From positions 6,014,001 through 6,078,000 of the forward strand of contig OZ316897.1 in the NCBI GenBank assembly GCA_973895155.1: a stretch of DNA of 64,000 nucleotides, read 5' to 3'. Source of the DNA: Marsupella aquatica. Taxonomy: Eukaryota > Marchantiophyta. Below are positions 12,001-23,908 of this stretch, piece after piece. Within the stretch, counting starts at the first letter, position 1; the number at the start of each line of letters is the position of its first letter. The position numbers and the translations under genes are program-made. The notes beneath the pieces are model-generated. The model was not told the origin of the DNA, did not search any database, and saw nothing but the letters and a program-made list of their open reading frames with translations.

Positions 12001-12776
12001 CAAGAAGAAACAACCTTTCAAGTACTGCCCTCTGAATGGGGGTAGCTCAAAAACACAATCTCCATCGTAGCCTTCAGGCAACGAATCAACTTGCTGAGGA
12101 TTCTTCTCTCTAAGAATCTTGTACGCAGCTTGTACGCACCGAGAGCTGCCCTTTCCTTTCAGCATTGCGTCGACAACACTAACTAGAAACTCATCTTTCT
12201 ATACATCCCTCCATGCTGAATTCCGGGTGCAACATGACACTAACCCGGGGCTTTCACCCACAATGTTTGGGATGTGAGTTGGCACTCGTTCCTCACTTTC
12301 AATAAGTTTGGCAAGTGGGTTGACACATGAACCGGACTTTCACGTGGATCATGCTGTGTGGGGGTTAACTGCACTGGTTCTCTATAAAGAACATAAGACT
12401 TCAAATACCACTCTCTTTCAGCACCAATGCCTTGTGATTCAGCACAAATTGACAGGCCGTCCCCACTCTCGTGAAATATTTTGAACTCCCCCATCTTCAA
12501 CCCGAACCTGCTTGCTACTTCTTGCCCCCTTGTAAGTCTAACACTCTCATCCTCATAGGGGCAAAGCACAACCACATCTCCAGTTTGTGGACATTGAATC
12601 CTCACATGATTAGCCATTACAAAATGTACACTAGCCCCTTGCGCGATCATGTTATGGCCGGATCCAAACTCGCATCCCATAAAAGCGCTTGCACTTGCAG
12701 CCAGTCCGGTGGCACTTATAAGCCTGCTTCCAACCTGCCTCTTCAATTGTGACACCCTTGATTGGATTCTGCACAA
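9028..12776 (-). pseudogene. Mutator-like (MULE) transposase relic with zinc cluster and SWIM tail
   Basis: Minus-strand reading order: a leader segment (12776-12240), a Cys/His-rich cluster (KCMGSLQCQHDD; ICSFCERPPKC; HVAKHVHPPK), then a transposase core. The core holds an Asp in FIADNAVAGWN and an FHWAQSVEK block that resembles the H/FH region of MULE DDE enzymes. A GT-AG intron at 10439-10729 follows, then a long basic region, and finally a SWIM-like zinc finger (ICSCKDF; AYKHLY, where the expected third Cys is Tyr). In-phase junction residues support the intron. Cys clusters of the WRKY-GCM1/FLYWCH kind and SWIM fingers are known in MULE transposases. A TAG at 11896-11898 and several frameshifts show it is dead. 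Family call is by motif order only. Confidence 0.68.
10486..10636. repeat. Three type-1 palindromes inside the MULE intron
   Basis: Copies at 10486-10514, 10558-10584 and 10612-10636 have arms like CATCTCGGAGAG and CTCTCCAAGATG. All three lie within the predicted intron (10439-10729, GTAAGT donor, TTTGTAG acceptor on the minus strand), which they nearly fill. Confidence 0.8.
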
Positions 12777-14523
12777 TTTGATTGTACCAATCGCCCTGGG
12801 CCCTCAGCTTACAAAATAACGAAACACACGTGCAAACATCCGATGGGTATTAAATATCGATTCCGCAAATAATATTATAACACCATTAGAACAAACAAGG
12901 TCCTTATATATCATCGCAACAGTAAATAGGTGAAGGGTTTTTTAAAGGTGTCCCAAAGTTAATCAATTGAAGGGCCATTTTAATATGCAATGACACGCAT
13001 CACTTTCTCATTCGACCACGTGTCATCTGACTAGTGGCTTAGGGTTTACGGGTTTTGGGGGGAAGGGTGGTCAAAGTGTTGTGCGGGGTGTCGTGTTCCC
13101 CCCTTTGCCCCTCCTACTTTGTAGGAGCCGTCCGATTTAGGATACCCTAGATCGGACGGCCAGGAGAATGAAGGACACTCGGGACGGCGTGGCTTGGGGA
13201 GACGGTGCGAGAGGGTGGGACAGGAGGGCAGGCAGGAGGGGCAGGAGGAGGGGTCTCCGGAGAGGTCCGAGCCGGAGCCATACTTTTGGGCTTTCGGACT
13301 TCAGACTTTTTTGCCAATTTCTCCCTCCCGCACTGCAGTTTCTTCACTTGTTTCTTCATCATCTCGCTCTGCATCTTGCATGATCTTGAGTTGGGGTTTG
13401 GGCGAAAGTGTTCGACGTTCGGTCCCGCGTTTGTTTGAACTCTTGGGATTTCTCTAGGGCTTTGTCCCGGGCTTTGTGAACGTGTTTGTGCCCCGGTCTG
13501 TGCACTCACTCTCACTCTCTTCCGGGACTCTCTTGCATTCGGGCTTGCATTCCTGTCCCGATTCCCATGTCCATTTTGTGATCAAGTCTGTAAGGGAATT
13601 TTGTAAGCTGATTGCGAGCTGGGCGGGGAGCTGAGGCTGCATTTTGACCTTGGCCATTGCAGCGGGCATTGCAGACGGGGTTGCGGGCTGCATTTCAACC
13701 TTGGCCGAGTTGGACCCCGGTTTTGCTTACCAATCTCGGGACCAATCGAAGCTCGGGGACGGACAGTGGGATCAACTGGCGGGTCAACTGGTCAAAGATA
13801 ATTCCTGAGGTAATTGTTGTAAACGGTACCAATCCTGCTTCCTACTGTTTGGAATCAGCAAAACCATGGGCGAGAGATTGTGCCAATGATTTGAGCTGAG
13901 GCACAAGTGCATTTTGTTCTTGCTGCCTTCGGGGCTGCCTCTTGCCCGGCCTCTTGTCTTGAACATTTTGGATTGTGCTTTTCTGTTGCTGGCTTTTCAG
14001 GCGGAAGACTTATCTCGCTTTTTGTTTTGTAGGTTGGTGGTGACTATAGTCAACACCGGCCCCGGCACCGACAGGAATCCCGTAGCATATTAGGGCACGG
14101 TTCGCGGCAAGAAGGGACATTAACAGGGACATTAAGTTTGTGTCTGTGGCAATTTGTGTTGGTTTGTGTTTGTGACAGTTTCTATCGCTCTGCCCCGCGC
14201 TCTGTATGATGCCTAGCCAGGAATCACTCGGCCAGTTAAGTGGGTAAAGCACGAGTGCACCCTAGAAACACCTTAGTATAGGGACAAAACAAGGAAAATA
14301 TAAACAATTAGGGGCGACTATGGAACCCGGGCCGAGGCCGGAGGTAAGGACGCTAGGGGTGAAAACAAGATTAGGGTTAGAGCGCGCTAAGCATCGGCGG
14401 CTAGGAAGGATCAACGGGAGAAAGGACCGGAAGAGGAGAGGGGTAAGGAGCGCTTGCAGGAGATGGTGGCTCATTTGCAAGCACGAACTAGGCAGATGAC
14501 CACGGAAGGCCAACTACTGTCAG
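12777..14523. other. No assured gene; likely 5' region of the gag-like unit
   Basis: From 13.05 kb the sequence becomes GC-rich with Gly/Arg/Glu-type open frames on both strands that I consider spurious. Near 14410-14515 one plus-strand frame reads as a charged helix (KERLQEMVAHLQART) in a different phase from the long ORF that follows, so the gag-like protein probably started here and a frameshift near 14515 now separates them. A 10-bp inverted repeat lies at 13127-13160. Confidence 0.4.
13127..13160. repeat. Short inverted repeat, GCCGTCCGAT arms
   Basis: GCCGTCCGAT at 13127-13136 is the exact inverse of ATCGGACGGC at 13151-13160, with a 14-bp loop. It marks the start of the GC-rich stretch upstream of the gag-like reading frame. 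It could form a stem in RNA or mark a transposon end; I cannot say which. Confidence 0.7.
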
Positions 14524-17500
14524 TTGCTTAGGCAAGCACGCGGGGTGGGAATAGATACCAACGATCGACTCAAGGAGGGTATGAGCAACGTCAATCAAGC
14601 GGCACATTTCTGGGGATGCCTATTCAAACGGGCAACTGAGTACATCAAGACTTACGAGGACAAAGAATCAGAAAGGGCAGCTCGAGAACGACAGGAGCTC
14701 GCTCGATTGTGGGAGCTGCAGAAGACGACTTTCTTAGGAGGCGAACTCATCAAGGCCGAGTTCTTGTGGACTCCTACTTCCAATCAGCTCGACGATCTTC
14801 TGTTTTGCAAAGACAGAATCATCGGCATTCGAGAGGCCATCAAGAACTGCAACGACATACACTGGGAATTGAAGGGTAGCACAGAAAGGTGGACCCAGGC
14901 AACGGTGCTAGGAGAAACCTCCACGGCAGCCGAGATGAAGAGGAAGGGAGCCGTCAACGATGAAGCCACCCCGGCAAAAAGAACGAGGTCGGCGGCACCA
15001 AAGAAGCCAGCCGAGCAGCAGAGCAGGAGGCAGGGAGAAGCCGAAGAGGAGGAGGTCGATCCCATCAATGCCATTCCAACCAGGGATGACACCTGGAAGG
15101 GCTGGGCGGCAACCCTACCAGCGGAGGTGCAACTACATTTTGCACGGGAGGAGGATGCATGCTTTACGGCCATGCAGACCAAGAAGTACCAAGGCTTCAT
15201 GGCCGGATCCGGCTTAGAGGCCTTTGTAAGATTACCATGGCTGAAGCCGGAGGTACCGGATTCAGACCTATTAGAATTTGTGGGGTCATGGGAACCCGAG
15301 ACCAATTGCACGAGGATATATGGGAAGGATTTCTATCTTACTCCCAAGGTGATTGCCGAAGTGTTTGGCTTGCCGATAGGCAATAAGACCAAAGTTGATA
15401 CCAGGAAGACCTTGCCTGATAAGGAGTTTCGGTCGTTCCCCGGGCCATCAACGAAGAATGGCTTCTTCCGGAACACCTGCACCAACCCGCACATAGGAGA
15501 GATGATCGACTTCTTGCGAGTGACCATGCATTGTAACTTGCCGAGGGCAGAGATCGGCAAGGCACAGGTCTATCTGGCAGAGAGGCCAGACCCAAGCCGG
15601 GACTACAATGGGTACCTCCTCAACCAATTGAAGAAGATCTTAAAGGAGGAGCAGCAGGTAATCGACATGGGGAGCGTGTCGCGGCTTGGCTATCACATGC
15701 CGCTGTTGTGCAGGTATGCCAGAGGTCAGACCTTTGCCCTAGTACTCCCCCTGCAGGTAAGGGCACCCAAGGAAGCTCCAGCACCGAGGCCGGTAGCAGA
15801 GAAGCCTCAACCACCTGTTAGCCCTACGATTGAGCAGGTGTTCAGGCCAAGGAAGGAAGACTTGCCGATGCAGCAACCAAGCATACAGAATCTGCTGAAA
15901 ATGCTGGAGAAGGAAAAGACGGCACCGGCACCGGCTTCGGCAGCAGCACCAATACAGGACATTGCCCAAGAGGTCAACCTAAGCAGAATCAGGCCAGAAT
16001 CCAAGTCGGGTGTTCGAATGTACGTGGGAGTCTCAAGCTCTGAATCTGAGGCAGAATTGCCTGAAGCTCCTACCGACAAAGAAGAGAGGGAGAAGCCGGA
16101 AGTCCAAGAAGTAGAGGAGGCAGTGGAGGATTGCAGCCATGATAACTCCGGCTATGGGTCGGACCATCACGTTCCAGGAGTAAGGACCTGTGGCCGGTTT
16201 GTCCCCACACTTCCAAGGGTAGTACGAGGGGACCCCAACCAGCAGAGTAGCCCTAAGTCTCCCCCACCAGATGTTGCTCCCCCGAGCTTTGACGGCATAA
16301 AACAGACGGCGCAGGAATTTTAGGAGCGAATCAGGCAGGAAGAGAAGGCAGCCCTGGCTAAAGAAAAGGATTTTCCAGGAGGAGATTGGCCGGAGGACAT
16401 CAGGCGGCTAGCCAAAAAAGGAAGCAAACCTCTAGCCATGATTGAAGAGATCCGCAAGACGGCTTGGGAGTAGAGGCCGCGATGGGTGATGCCGATCACT
16501 TCTACTTATTCCACCTACGCTAAGAATAGAGCCATGGAGTATGGTGAGATGTGTGGGGAACTTGCGCTCGACATCTTTGGGGAGGAGTTGGAGGTAGGAC
16601 CCTTTTTCCATAGGGAGCAGTTGGAGAAGCACCAATTAGAAGAAGCGGTGGCTTTAGAGAGAAGCAAGAAGGACGAGATCATCCGGCGGCTTAGGAGGAT
16701 GGAAGCCAAGATTGAAGATCTAAGGGCGGCCAAGAAAGCCCAAGATGAACTGCGGATTAAGCGGCATGAGCTGAACATCATGCAGGGGCAGTTGGACACA
16801 GCGCAGGCTGATAATCAGATTATCAAGGATAAACTGACTCAGACCCAGGGAGAATTGGCCGACGCAATCAAGGACAGGGAGAAATGGAAGAAGGAGCTGA
16901 GAAACGTAGAGGAGGCCCATATAGCAGTCAACAACCGGGTCACGGCGGAGACTCAGAGAAGGGAGAGGGCGTTGAAGGGGGAGCTCGAGAAAATCCGCGG
17001 AGCCCTTGAGCAGAAGGAGGCCGAGTTAGGGAAATCCTATCAAGGGATTATTGCGCTACAGCAGGAGCTTGCGTCCCTGACGGCCAGCTTCAAGGCCGAC
17101 CTGCGGGAGAAGGACGCCCAGCTCGACCAGACTTATGCCAAGATGAATAACATGGAGTCTGAGGTCGTAGCGGAGCTCGACAAGGAGCTGAGAGCAACCC
17201 AGGAGGAGAGGGCTACCACCAAGAAGGAATTGGAGGAAGCCCACAAGGAACTGGAGGAAGCCAAAAAAGAGCTGGAGGAGGCACGTAAGGACCTGGAGGA
17301 GACCCAGGAGGAGTTGGAGGAAATCACAAGGAAGATGGAGAACCTACAGCGGCGGGCCGATAACCAAACTGAGCGGCTAAAGAAACAAGCCGCAGTATTT
17401 AAATGTTTAGCTGCATCAGGTCCATCTCCCGTTGGGGCAAACCAGTTACCAGGGGTGGTAATTACCGAAGGACCAGCCATGACACACGGCCCGGTGCCGG

Positions 17501-17934
17501 ACATTGGCGGCAAAGGGAAGGAACAGGCTGTGGAGATAGTGAAGAAGAAGAAGCGGAAACCTTCGGGGTCCGGAGGTTATTCGACCCCTCAAGCCGTACT
17601 CAAACCGGCACCAACCTCCGGCATGAACACGACAATAGATTCCGCTATCACCAAAGGTGGGGATGGCGCGGCCCAAGCCGAACTACTCAGTAATGAGGCC
17701 GGTATCCCAGATCCACCTCTTGAGCAGGCCGGGGAGACAGTGGCTGAAGCCGAGGCTGAGGCCGTAGCCGAGAGTGATTCCCGAGCCGATGCCGAAGCCG
17801 AGGGTGGGCCCAGTCAGGCCGATGAAAAGTTGACTCGGTCAGAGGCAGGTAATCTATCAGAGGACGGACCAACGGCAGTGGTTGCGGAGGAAGCATTGGG
17901 GGCGTCCATTGAGGATCCACCACCGGTGTCGTGA
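14524..17934 (+). pseudogene. Gag-like/coiled-coil protein, one frame broken by two TAG codons
   Basis: A single frame stays open from 14524 to 17934 except for TAG at 16321-16323 and 16471-16473. The first ATG in frame is at 14581; the upstream side appears frameshifted. Residues about 190-420 form a globular domain (EPETNCTRIYGKDFYLTPKV, then IAEVFGLPIG). It recalls the N-terminal domain of plant retrotransposon ORF1/'putative plant transposon' proteins, where R..V.G..v.f.p..I..flgLP recurs. A Pro/Ala-rich linker follows. After the second TAG there is a long coiled coil with 7-residue repeats (KELEEAKKELEEARKDLEE). A basic KKKKRKP signal and an acidic Ala/Glu tail come next, ending at TGA. 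It is probably a gag-like or structural protein of an unidentified element. No protease, RT or LTR is recognised nearby. The two TAGs may be decay or readthrough sites. Confidence 0.55.
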
Positions 17935-20647
17935 CGGTGCAACGGCGCCGTTCCTTTTAGGAAGGGCGGACGTGGAGGTAGGAGGCGTGAGTGGGCAGGG
18001 CGGGCACTGATCTCCAAGTTTAGGATTAGGATTAGGACCAAGAGCGGCCCTGACACTTAGCTTAGTGGGATTGTGGTTCCAGTGGTAGGAGCAACACTTG
18101 TGCTCCTACCTTGCTGTACATAGGTAGATTCGGGCAGGTAGATTACTGTTAGGTAGATTAGGCTTACGCTGCAAAGAATTAGGCGGATCCACTACCAGGA
18201 TAAGTACCTGGGCAGCGGGGAGCTCAGGGCCTCTTCTTTAGCAAGTTTTTAGTTTGCACCAGCCGGGCTGGGATCAAGTAGTAAGAGAAGCTCTCGGTTA
18301 GTCATACCGTGACCTTGTGTATATTCATGTTTCCTCATGCCTAAGAGCTGAATAGAGTTGGCCTCACGGCTTAGTTTGCAGAGCTTGTGTATGAGATGTA
18401 CTGTTTGTATGGCAAGTGCATGGTATGACTCAGTCAGAAGGAGTCATTTTGCTATTTGTGTGTCGCATTAACTTGTGTGAAGAGTGCCCACATCAACCAG
18501 AAGGAAGGAAAGTAAGCAAGGGAGTGAGAGTTGGATGTGTCGAGCTGAGAGAGGTCTTAGCGGCTTAACCAAGCCTATTGGGGATCATTCTGGCGGCGGA
18601 ATCCAAACATACCTAACCAGAAGGAGAGGAAGACAAGGGAAGGCCTAGATTAGGCCGGCTACGTATCTCATGACCCGATGAAGGATCTGTCCAATATATG
18701 TGTGTAAAAGGCTAATAGTAATAGTAGACGGAGGTTAGCAGCGTCCCATGCCGCTAAGCCGCGGAAACGGCCTCGCCAAGCGCGAAACCTGCGGGAATCG
18801 GCTTGAGCTGGGGGGTTTCTTGGGTTTAGGGAGCCATGGGACGCACCACACTCTGCTTGTTCCTGCATGCTACAAAAGCTATGTTTGAAAGAAAGGGTGT
18901 TCATGCATGTGTTTAAATTGGTCATCGTAGCCTGGGGTTTGGTTTTACTGGTTTAGTCACTTCGTTTTGTGGTTGCCTATTTGTTCTAAAGCATCTGAAA
19001 TTGCAGGGCCTTTCCCGGGGCCTTTCCACAAAGAAGAAGGGGTTGGCGCCTTCTACCTTCATGCTTCCAATCAATTGTGGCAAGAGCGGGGGCAAGAGTC
19101 TTCTATTCCAATCAAGGTAACAATGTAGTGAAGGCCCGAGTGAAGGTTATCCCGGGGGTTTTCCTGGGTTTTCTGTTGAACATATTTTTCTGTTTCGGTT
19201 ACTTCCATATAGTGTATTGTTGCCCACTCCTATCATTTAAATGTTGGATAGTCCAAGTCTATTTTGCTCTGTAAATAGATAGAATGTGCGCCTAGACAGA
19301 ATGAGGAGAAAGAGAAAGTGATCCCATTGTGCAGCAAGCAATGTTCAGTTTTTGCTTCACAAGCCCGTTGATGTTAATTGATGTTCATTCTTGTCTCTTC
19401 TCTACAGGTGAAGCGCAAGGCTAGGCCCCGGGCTAGGCAGAGATTTGCTAGCCTTGTTACACTAGCGGAACAACAATTGGGGAGAAAGCAACGGGGAAAG
19501 CAGTTGGTCAGCTTTTAAGTGTTGGTGAGTATGATTAACTTCTTGAAATCTGTACTAGGTCCTCGATCGAATACCTTGTGTTATTTGCCTTATTCTTGTT
19601 GTAATGTCGTTTCTCTTGTTGTAATGTCGTGGTGGAGTGGTACCTCTCATTCTACTCTCTCCTCCTCCACTGTCTCTGTGAGCGCTTGCTTTGATGCGTC
19701 TTTTGATTTAACTGCCTTTGTGGGTTGAAGCATTTTGTTGAAGCTCCACGGATCAGTGTCAGCTCTGTTAATTTACCCTCTGTCTCGTAAGGTCAAGTTG
19801 TTCGCGCCTAGGTCAAAGCATTTTCTGAAGCTCTCGCGTGAAGAAATTTTAGCTTTAGCTCGCTACTACATTTGGTAAAGCTTAGCTTTAAAACTCTATC
19901 TGTGCTTGGGCTTTTCGAGCAGTCGGTGATCATTGAATTTGTTGTACTTAAGTTTCTGGAATTATGGCTCTTGCAGTTAGCTTGACTTCTCTGCCGCAAT
20001 TGGGACTTCCGGTGTGCATGGTCTAACTAGCATCTCGCAGAAAATTTAGCATCTCATTTACTCCTACAGGTTTATCGTCACAGGCAGGAGCAGAGTTGGA
20101 GTAGTGGCTGAAACTTAGACCAACAGTTGGGCATCAAGAAACGACGGTGAGTACTCAGTCTAACTGGTGTTCAAATATTGTCTTCTTCGGTTTTTGAATG
20201 TGTGCCATTGTTGAATTACATATTTGTGGGCATGTTGTATGACCCCAAGGACCTGTCATTCGTTTTGTTTTACAGGTTTGGAGGTGGGCCGAGGCCGGGG
20301 CTCAACGCTTGTCTACTAGTATCGTATTTGGCCACGGGGTTACATCACTCTAAGGTGACACATCATTTTGCATATTAATTGTTTCTCCTTCTCCGCTATA
20401 ATTGTATGATATGATTTGTGACTACTGTCATCTGCTTTGTAATTGCCAATGCAGTCTTGTAGTGTCATTTCGGGTCTCGTTTCTTTTATTGAATGGATTT
20501 GTTTGTCTTCTCCGTAGGTGAAGTGCAAGGGCTGCCCGGAAAGTGTGAGTTGTCTTGAAAGTTCTGGCACATTCAGGTCCGGGATTCAGGTTCTTGGCGT
20601 CAATTGTCTTGTGAATAGAAGTCCCGGTAGAAGTCAATCTGTAAGCA
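17935..20647. other. No assured gene; possible upstream exons of the 20.6-kb gene
   Basis: Sequence between the gag-like frame and the RNase H1-domain gene. Pyrimidine-rich CAG acceptors followed by short open stretches occur near 19407 and 20517, both beginning GTGAAGYGCAAGG, and GTGAGT-type donors occur near 19525 and 20148. These could be 5' exons, but no domain is visible. A GGATTA triplet run lies near 18020. Nothing else is recognised. Confidence 0.35.
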
Positions 20648-21898
20648 ATGTCACGTGAGACAAAGGTCAATGCCATATGGAGCCTTTTTGTGCAAGTCAT
20701 AGGGGCATTTGTGTGCTCTGCGGTCGGATTGTGTACTGAAAATTTACTGTGGACTCTGTTGGGTTTGCTTAGCCAACTATTTCAATTTTTGCATGAAATT
20801 TTGGAGCGATTCATCGCTCTTGCGCGTCCACCTCTAGAGATGGCTGATGCTAGGGGTGCAGAGGCCCCTCATCCTGACATTGTCGGCCATGAAGCTTTGC
20901 CTCTGCACAAGATTTCTATGCCGTTAGTTTCCCATTATTATGCAGTGTCTAGAGGCCGTAGGCCAGGCATATATGAATGTCACGAAGCTACTGACAAACA
21001 AGTCCTAGGTTTTAGTGGGAATAGTCATAGGTCTTTTAAGACTAGAGCACAAGCGGAGGATTGGCTAACAACGGAGATCTTGGCCAGGTTGGGCATAATT
21101 GTCAATGTAAGACTTGAGTTCATTTGAATATGAGACAAATTTGGAATTTCAGGCAATGTTGTGTTCTTGCATGCGATTGAAGGCCAACTTGACTCCCTTT
21201 CTTATGTTTTCCTCATGTGCACATATACCTACTCCTTGCTTCCAAATGTCTTTGCCCAAGTGTATCGTTGCACACTATAACTACTTATTGATGTTGTGAA
21301 GTAAATTTGTGTGCAGGTCTCTCAATCTGCCAGTGTGTTGAAGGACTTCTGGTCTACCAAGCTTCCGTCTGCGTTGAAGGTCTTGCATGTCTCTTGCTGA
21401 GTGTGGATTTTTGTGAACCATATCCACCAGATTCCTTGGTCATCCACCTACATTAGGCAAGCAACAACCAAAACTTGGCGAGGTATGGTGACCACCCGTT
21501 CTATGAGGAGAGCAGAGGACACTCTAACCAGACGTGTACACAAACTGTACAAGTTGATGGTTTGGGATGAAGTCCTCCCTAGAGGTCTAGGGGTCCTGTG
21601 CTACTACCGAGACATTGCCCCTGTCAGACGTAGCAGTCTGCCTCGAGCACTCTGACAAGTCCCAAGACCTAAATGTCTGCCCATATACCTTCAATTTTGT
21701 GTGAAGACCGATGGAGTGCCTGACGCCTCCAAGGCTCAACTTAATGCATGTATCCATGAATTGGATGCAGAGTGCACTATCTGTTCCCAAGACCCGGCCC
21801 TTGATGAGAATGCAAAGTTGAATCAACTTCGTCGGATGGCCTGTTTCTGTTGTGTGGTTTATAATACACACCCTTGGGCGAATCTGTCCATACCTTAG
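20648..21898 (+). pseudogene. Split gene with RNase H1 N-terminal (viroplasmin-type) hybrid-binding domain
   Basis: Exon 1 (20648-21106) starts at an ATG. It has a hydrophobic Leu/Phe-rich first 60 residues that could be a membrane segment. A hybrid-binding domain follows at residues about 98-145: YYAVSRGRRPGIYECHE, then VLGFSGNSHRSFKTR and AEDWL. This small fold binds RNA/DNA hybrids at the N-terminus of RNase H1 and occurs in caulimovirus inclusion-body proteins; here it is attached to no visible RNase H catalytic domain. The intron 21107-21316 has a GTAAGA donor and TGTGTGCAG acceptor and keeps phase. Exon 2 continues open except for TGA codons at 21398-21400 and 21653-21655, and carries a Cys pair (ECTICSQ). 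It ends at a TAG at 21898. The remaining sequence is unknown to me. The gene may continue to 23908. Confidence 0.62.
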
Positions 21899-23407
21899 GA
21901 TGGACCCAATTTTCACGGTAGGGTAGTTTAGGTTACTTTGTGCCCTGAATTATGTGTTGGCTTGTGCACAGGGAGGGGATGTTCCTCTTGTGTCCACACT
22001 GAAAACTAGATCAGGTTTTTGCACTTTGCTCCTATGGAGCTATTTTGTACAAGGAATGTTGAATGTATCAATTTTGAAGGCAGTGAGCCAACAAAGGAAA
22101 ATTGGTCTGAGTTCCTTTAATTTGAGGAACCATGATGATATTTCCTCCATTTTGAAGAAATTGAGGAAATACTCCATTTGTTCAAAAGAAATTGAAGGCG
22201 TGCCAGAAAATTGCTATCATTCAATATGGAAATGTGTGGTTTAGAACTCACTTTGGATTTGTCCCGGGTGTTTACTCCAGGTTTTATTAATTTCAAGCAA
22301 GGCGCATTCACCAAATAGGTTGTGTATAATTGACCTCAAGGCCCCTGGTTCTGTCCTATTCCATCAACAAGGTACGTCGTCATTCGAGTTACCTCATCTC
22401 AATTTCCTTTGCTTTTCTGGATTTTTTGTCCAGTCTAACGACAGGGATTGTGTGTTGCTCAGGTAAGTAACACAGGGCTGGTTGTTACATGTCCATTCTG
22501 CATTTCCTTTAGAGCTCTTGCATGCGTTGCTGTGCAGGAATGCTTGACTTCAAGGAGACCCCAGGGAAGTGATGCCCTTGGTGGAGACTGCTGGAATTGG
22601 TCCCCAACAGTCTAGTGCTCCTTGAAGGAGAGGCAGGTTGCCTGGGAGGGGGAGGGGGCCTTGGAGTTGGCAGCCAAGTGCAATCGAGTTTAGAGCCTGG
22701 TCATAGGGTTGGGTGGTCTAGGAGACAATTCCAATAAAATAGTGAGTCATCGGCTGAGCGAGTCAGTAAGGAAATTTTGACTTGGCCATCTGTGTTCGAG
22801 TGGAGGAAATTGGAGTGGTGGGCCTGGCCCCGACTGCACATGGCTGAAGCACAAGTCCTGCATGTGCAGATCCCAATCTCTCCAGTGCTTACGCTGACAC
22901 TGGAGTCCTTGCCAGCAAAGGGTTTGTCCCTTCCCACCCGAAATTACTCAGAGAAAGCTGCAATGGATCTTTCAAGCCAATGACCAGGAGAAATGGCCGG
23001 GATGGGGCAAGGCCCCCTTGGTATTGGTCCGATGGAGGTGGTCTCCCAAGCAGTGGTCCAAGATTCATGCTTGTCCATTTTTTATACTAGCAATTCAACT
23101 TTGGTTCTGGCGCAAGGTTTGCATTCCCTCACTCAGTTTTGCGGATCTTTAACAGGCCATGTTGGAGTTTCACATATACCTCTCGGAAATGGACCCATAC
23201 TACTGGGGCGATGGGGCCCTTCTAAATCAGCTGAAGAGGCTAGATTCGAGTCTTATCTTGTGTATTTTTAAATTAATTGTGCAGGCATCCAACTTGAACC
23301 AATATCATTTTTACTTAGATGAGGAGGAAGGGGTTATTTATATTTAGTGGGACAGATATGTTTGTTGGTGTAATCGATTAGTTTTCCTTCTTCTAAAGAC
23401 TGGTGCA
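21899..23407. other. Probable introns and decayed exons
   Basis: Plus-strand open bits near 21954-22244 and 23159-23345 flank good GT-AG signals (acceptors TTTGTGCAG-like near 22540, 23150 and 23285). They probably link the RNase H1-domain exons to the Cys-rich exon at 23408. I cannot build a confident model: a guanine-rich non-coding patch occupies 22560-22680 and several stops intervene. Confidence 0.35.
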
Positions 23408-23908
23408 GTGAGGCGTCTGATTCTCCACTGCTGCCATGTGGTAGATGGCAATCCCTTGTATGACCCAAACTTTTATGCTGCCAATAGAAGTAGAGCATTC
23501 AATGAGATCCAAGATATCATTGATCATCTCCCAGATCCTCTTGCCACAGAGTTCCTCATTGACAGTGGTGGGAAACTTCATTCCTATCGGAGCCATGAAC
23601 TACCTCCTAGACCTCTATGTAGGTTCTTCAAGATGATCTATAGCTCTGGTCTATGGACTAGTGTGCTAGCAAATGGGGAGGCGTGCACTTGCTGCGTTAA
23701 TGCTTGCTGTGACATTCCGTCATGTAGGTATTCGGTAGCAGTAGTGGATCCCGCTACCAGAGCGGTGGACTTTCATTGGCTGTGGGCTTATGATCATACG
23801 GTCACCCATATCCCTCATTGGCCCAAAAAGCATGTATTGCGATTTGATGTAGCGCGGTTTGATACTGATGCAGAGCCTGAAGATAGTGAGGATGAGATTT
23901 TAGTGTAG
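23408..23908 (+). CDS. Cys-rich last exon with acidic tail, unknown
   Basis: An open frame of 166 codons reads in from an apparent acceptor (TTCTAAAG) near 23399. It contains a Cys cluster (ACTCCVNACCDIPSC) that could bind zinc, an aromatic stretch (FHWLWAYDHTVTHIPHW), and a strongly acidic C-terminus (EPEDSEDEILV) before TAG. Such a tail and its position suggest the C-terminal exon of the gene that starts near 20.6 kb. I do not recognise the family. A viable alternative is an independent gene. Confidence 0.45.
   Translation: MRRLILHCCHVVDGNPLYDPNFYAANRSRAFNEIQDIIDHLPDPLATEFLIDSGGKLHSYRSHELPPRPLCRFFKMIYSSGLWTSVLANGEACTCCVNACCDIPSCRYSVAVVDPATRAVDFHWLWAYDHTVTHIPHWPKKHVLRFDVARFDTDAEPEDSEDEILV

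Noticed and set aside
13147-13515. Overlapping Pro/Arg- and Gly/Arg-rich ORFs on both strands
   Set aside because: Open only because of high GC and short simple repeats; no domain, no splice support and opposing frames are equally open.
14784-17693. Long ORFs antisense and in other frames to the gag-like frame
   Set aside because: The plus frame used here gives sensible coiled-coil heptads and domain text; the others are compositional shadows.
18008-18040. Interstitial telomere repeat (GGATTA run)
   Set aside because: Only about three copies, and the unit is not the plant telomere unit TTTAGGG.
20648-21127. Endogenous caulimovirus inclusion-body gene
   Set aside because: Only the small hybrid-binding fold is shared. 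The GT-AG intron, unknown downstream exons and absence of any movement protein, coat or RT fit a cellular or transposon gene better.
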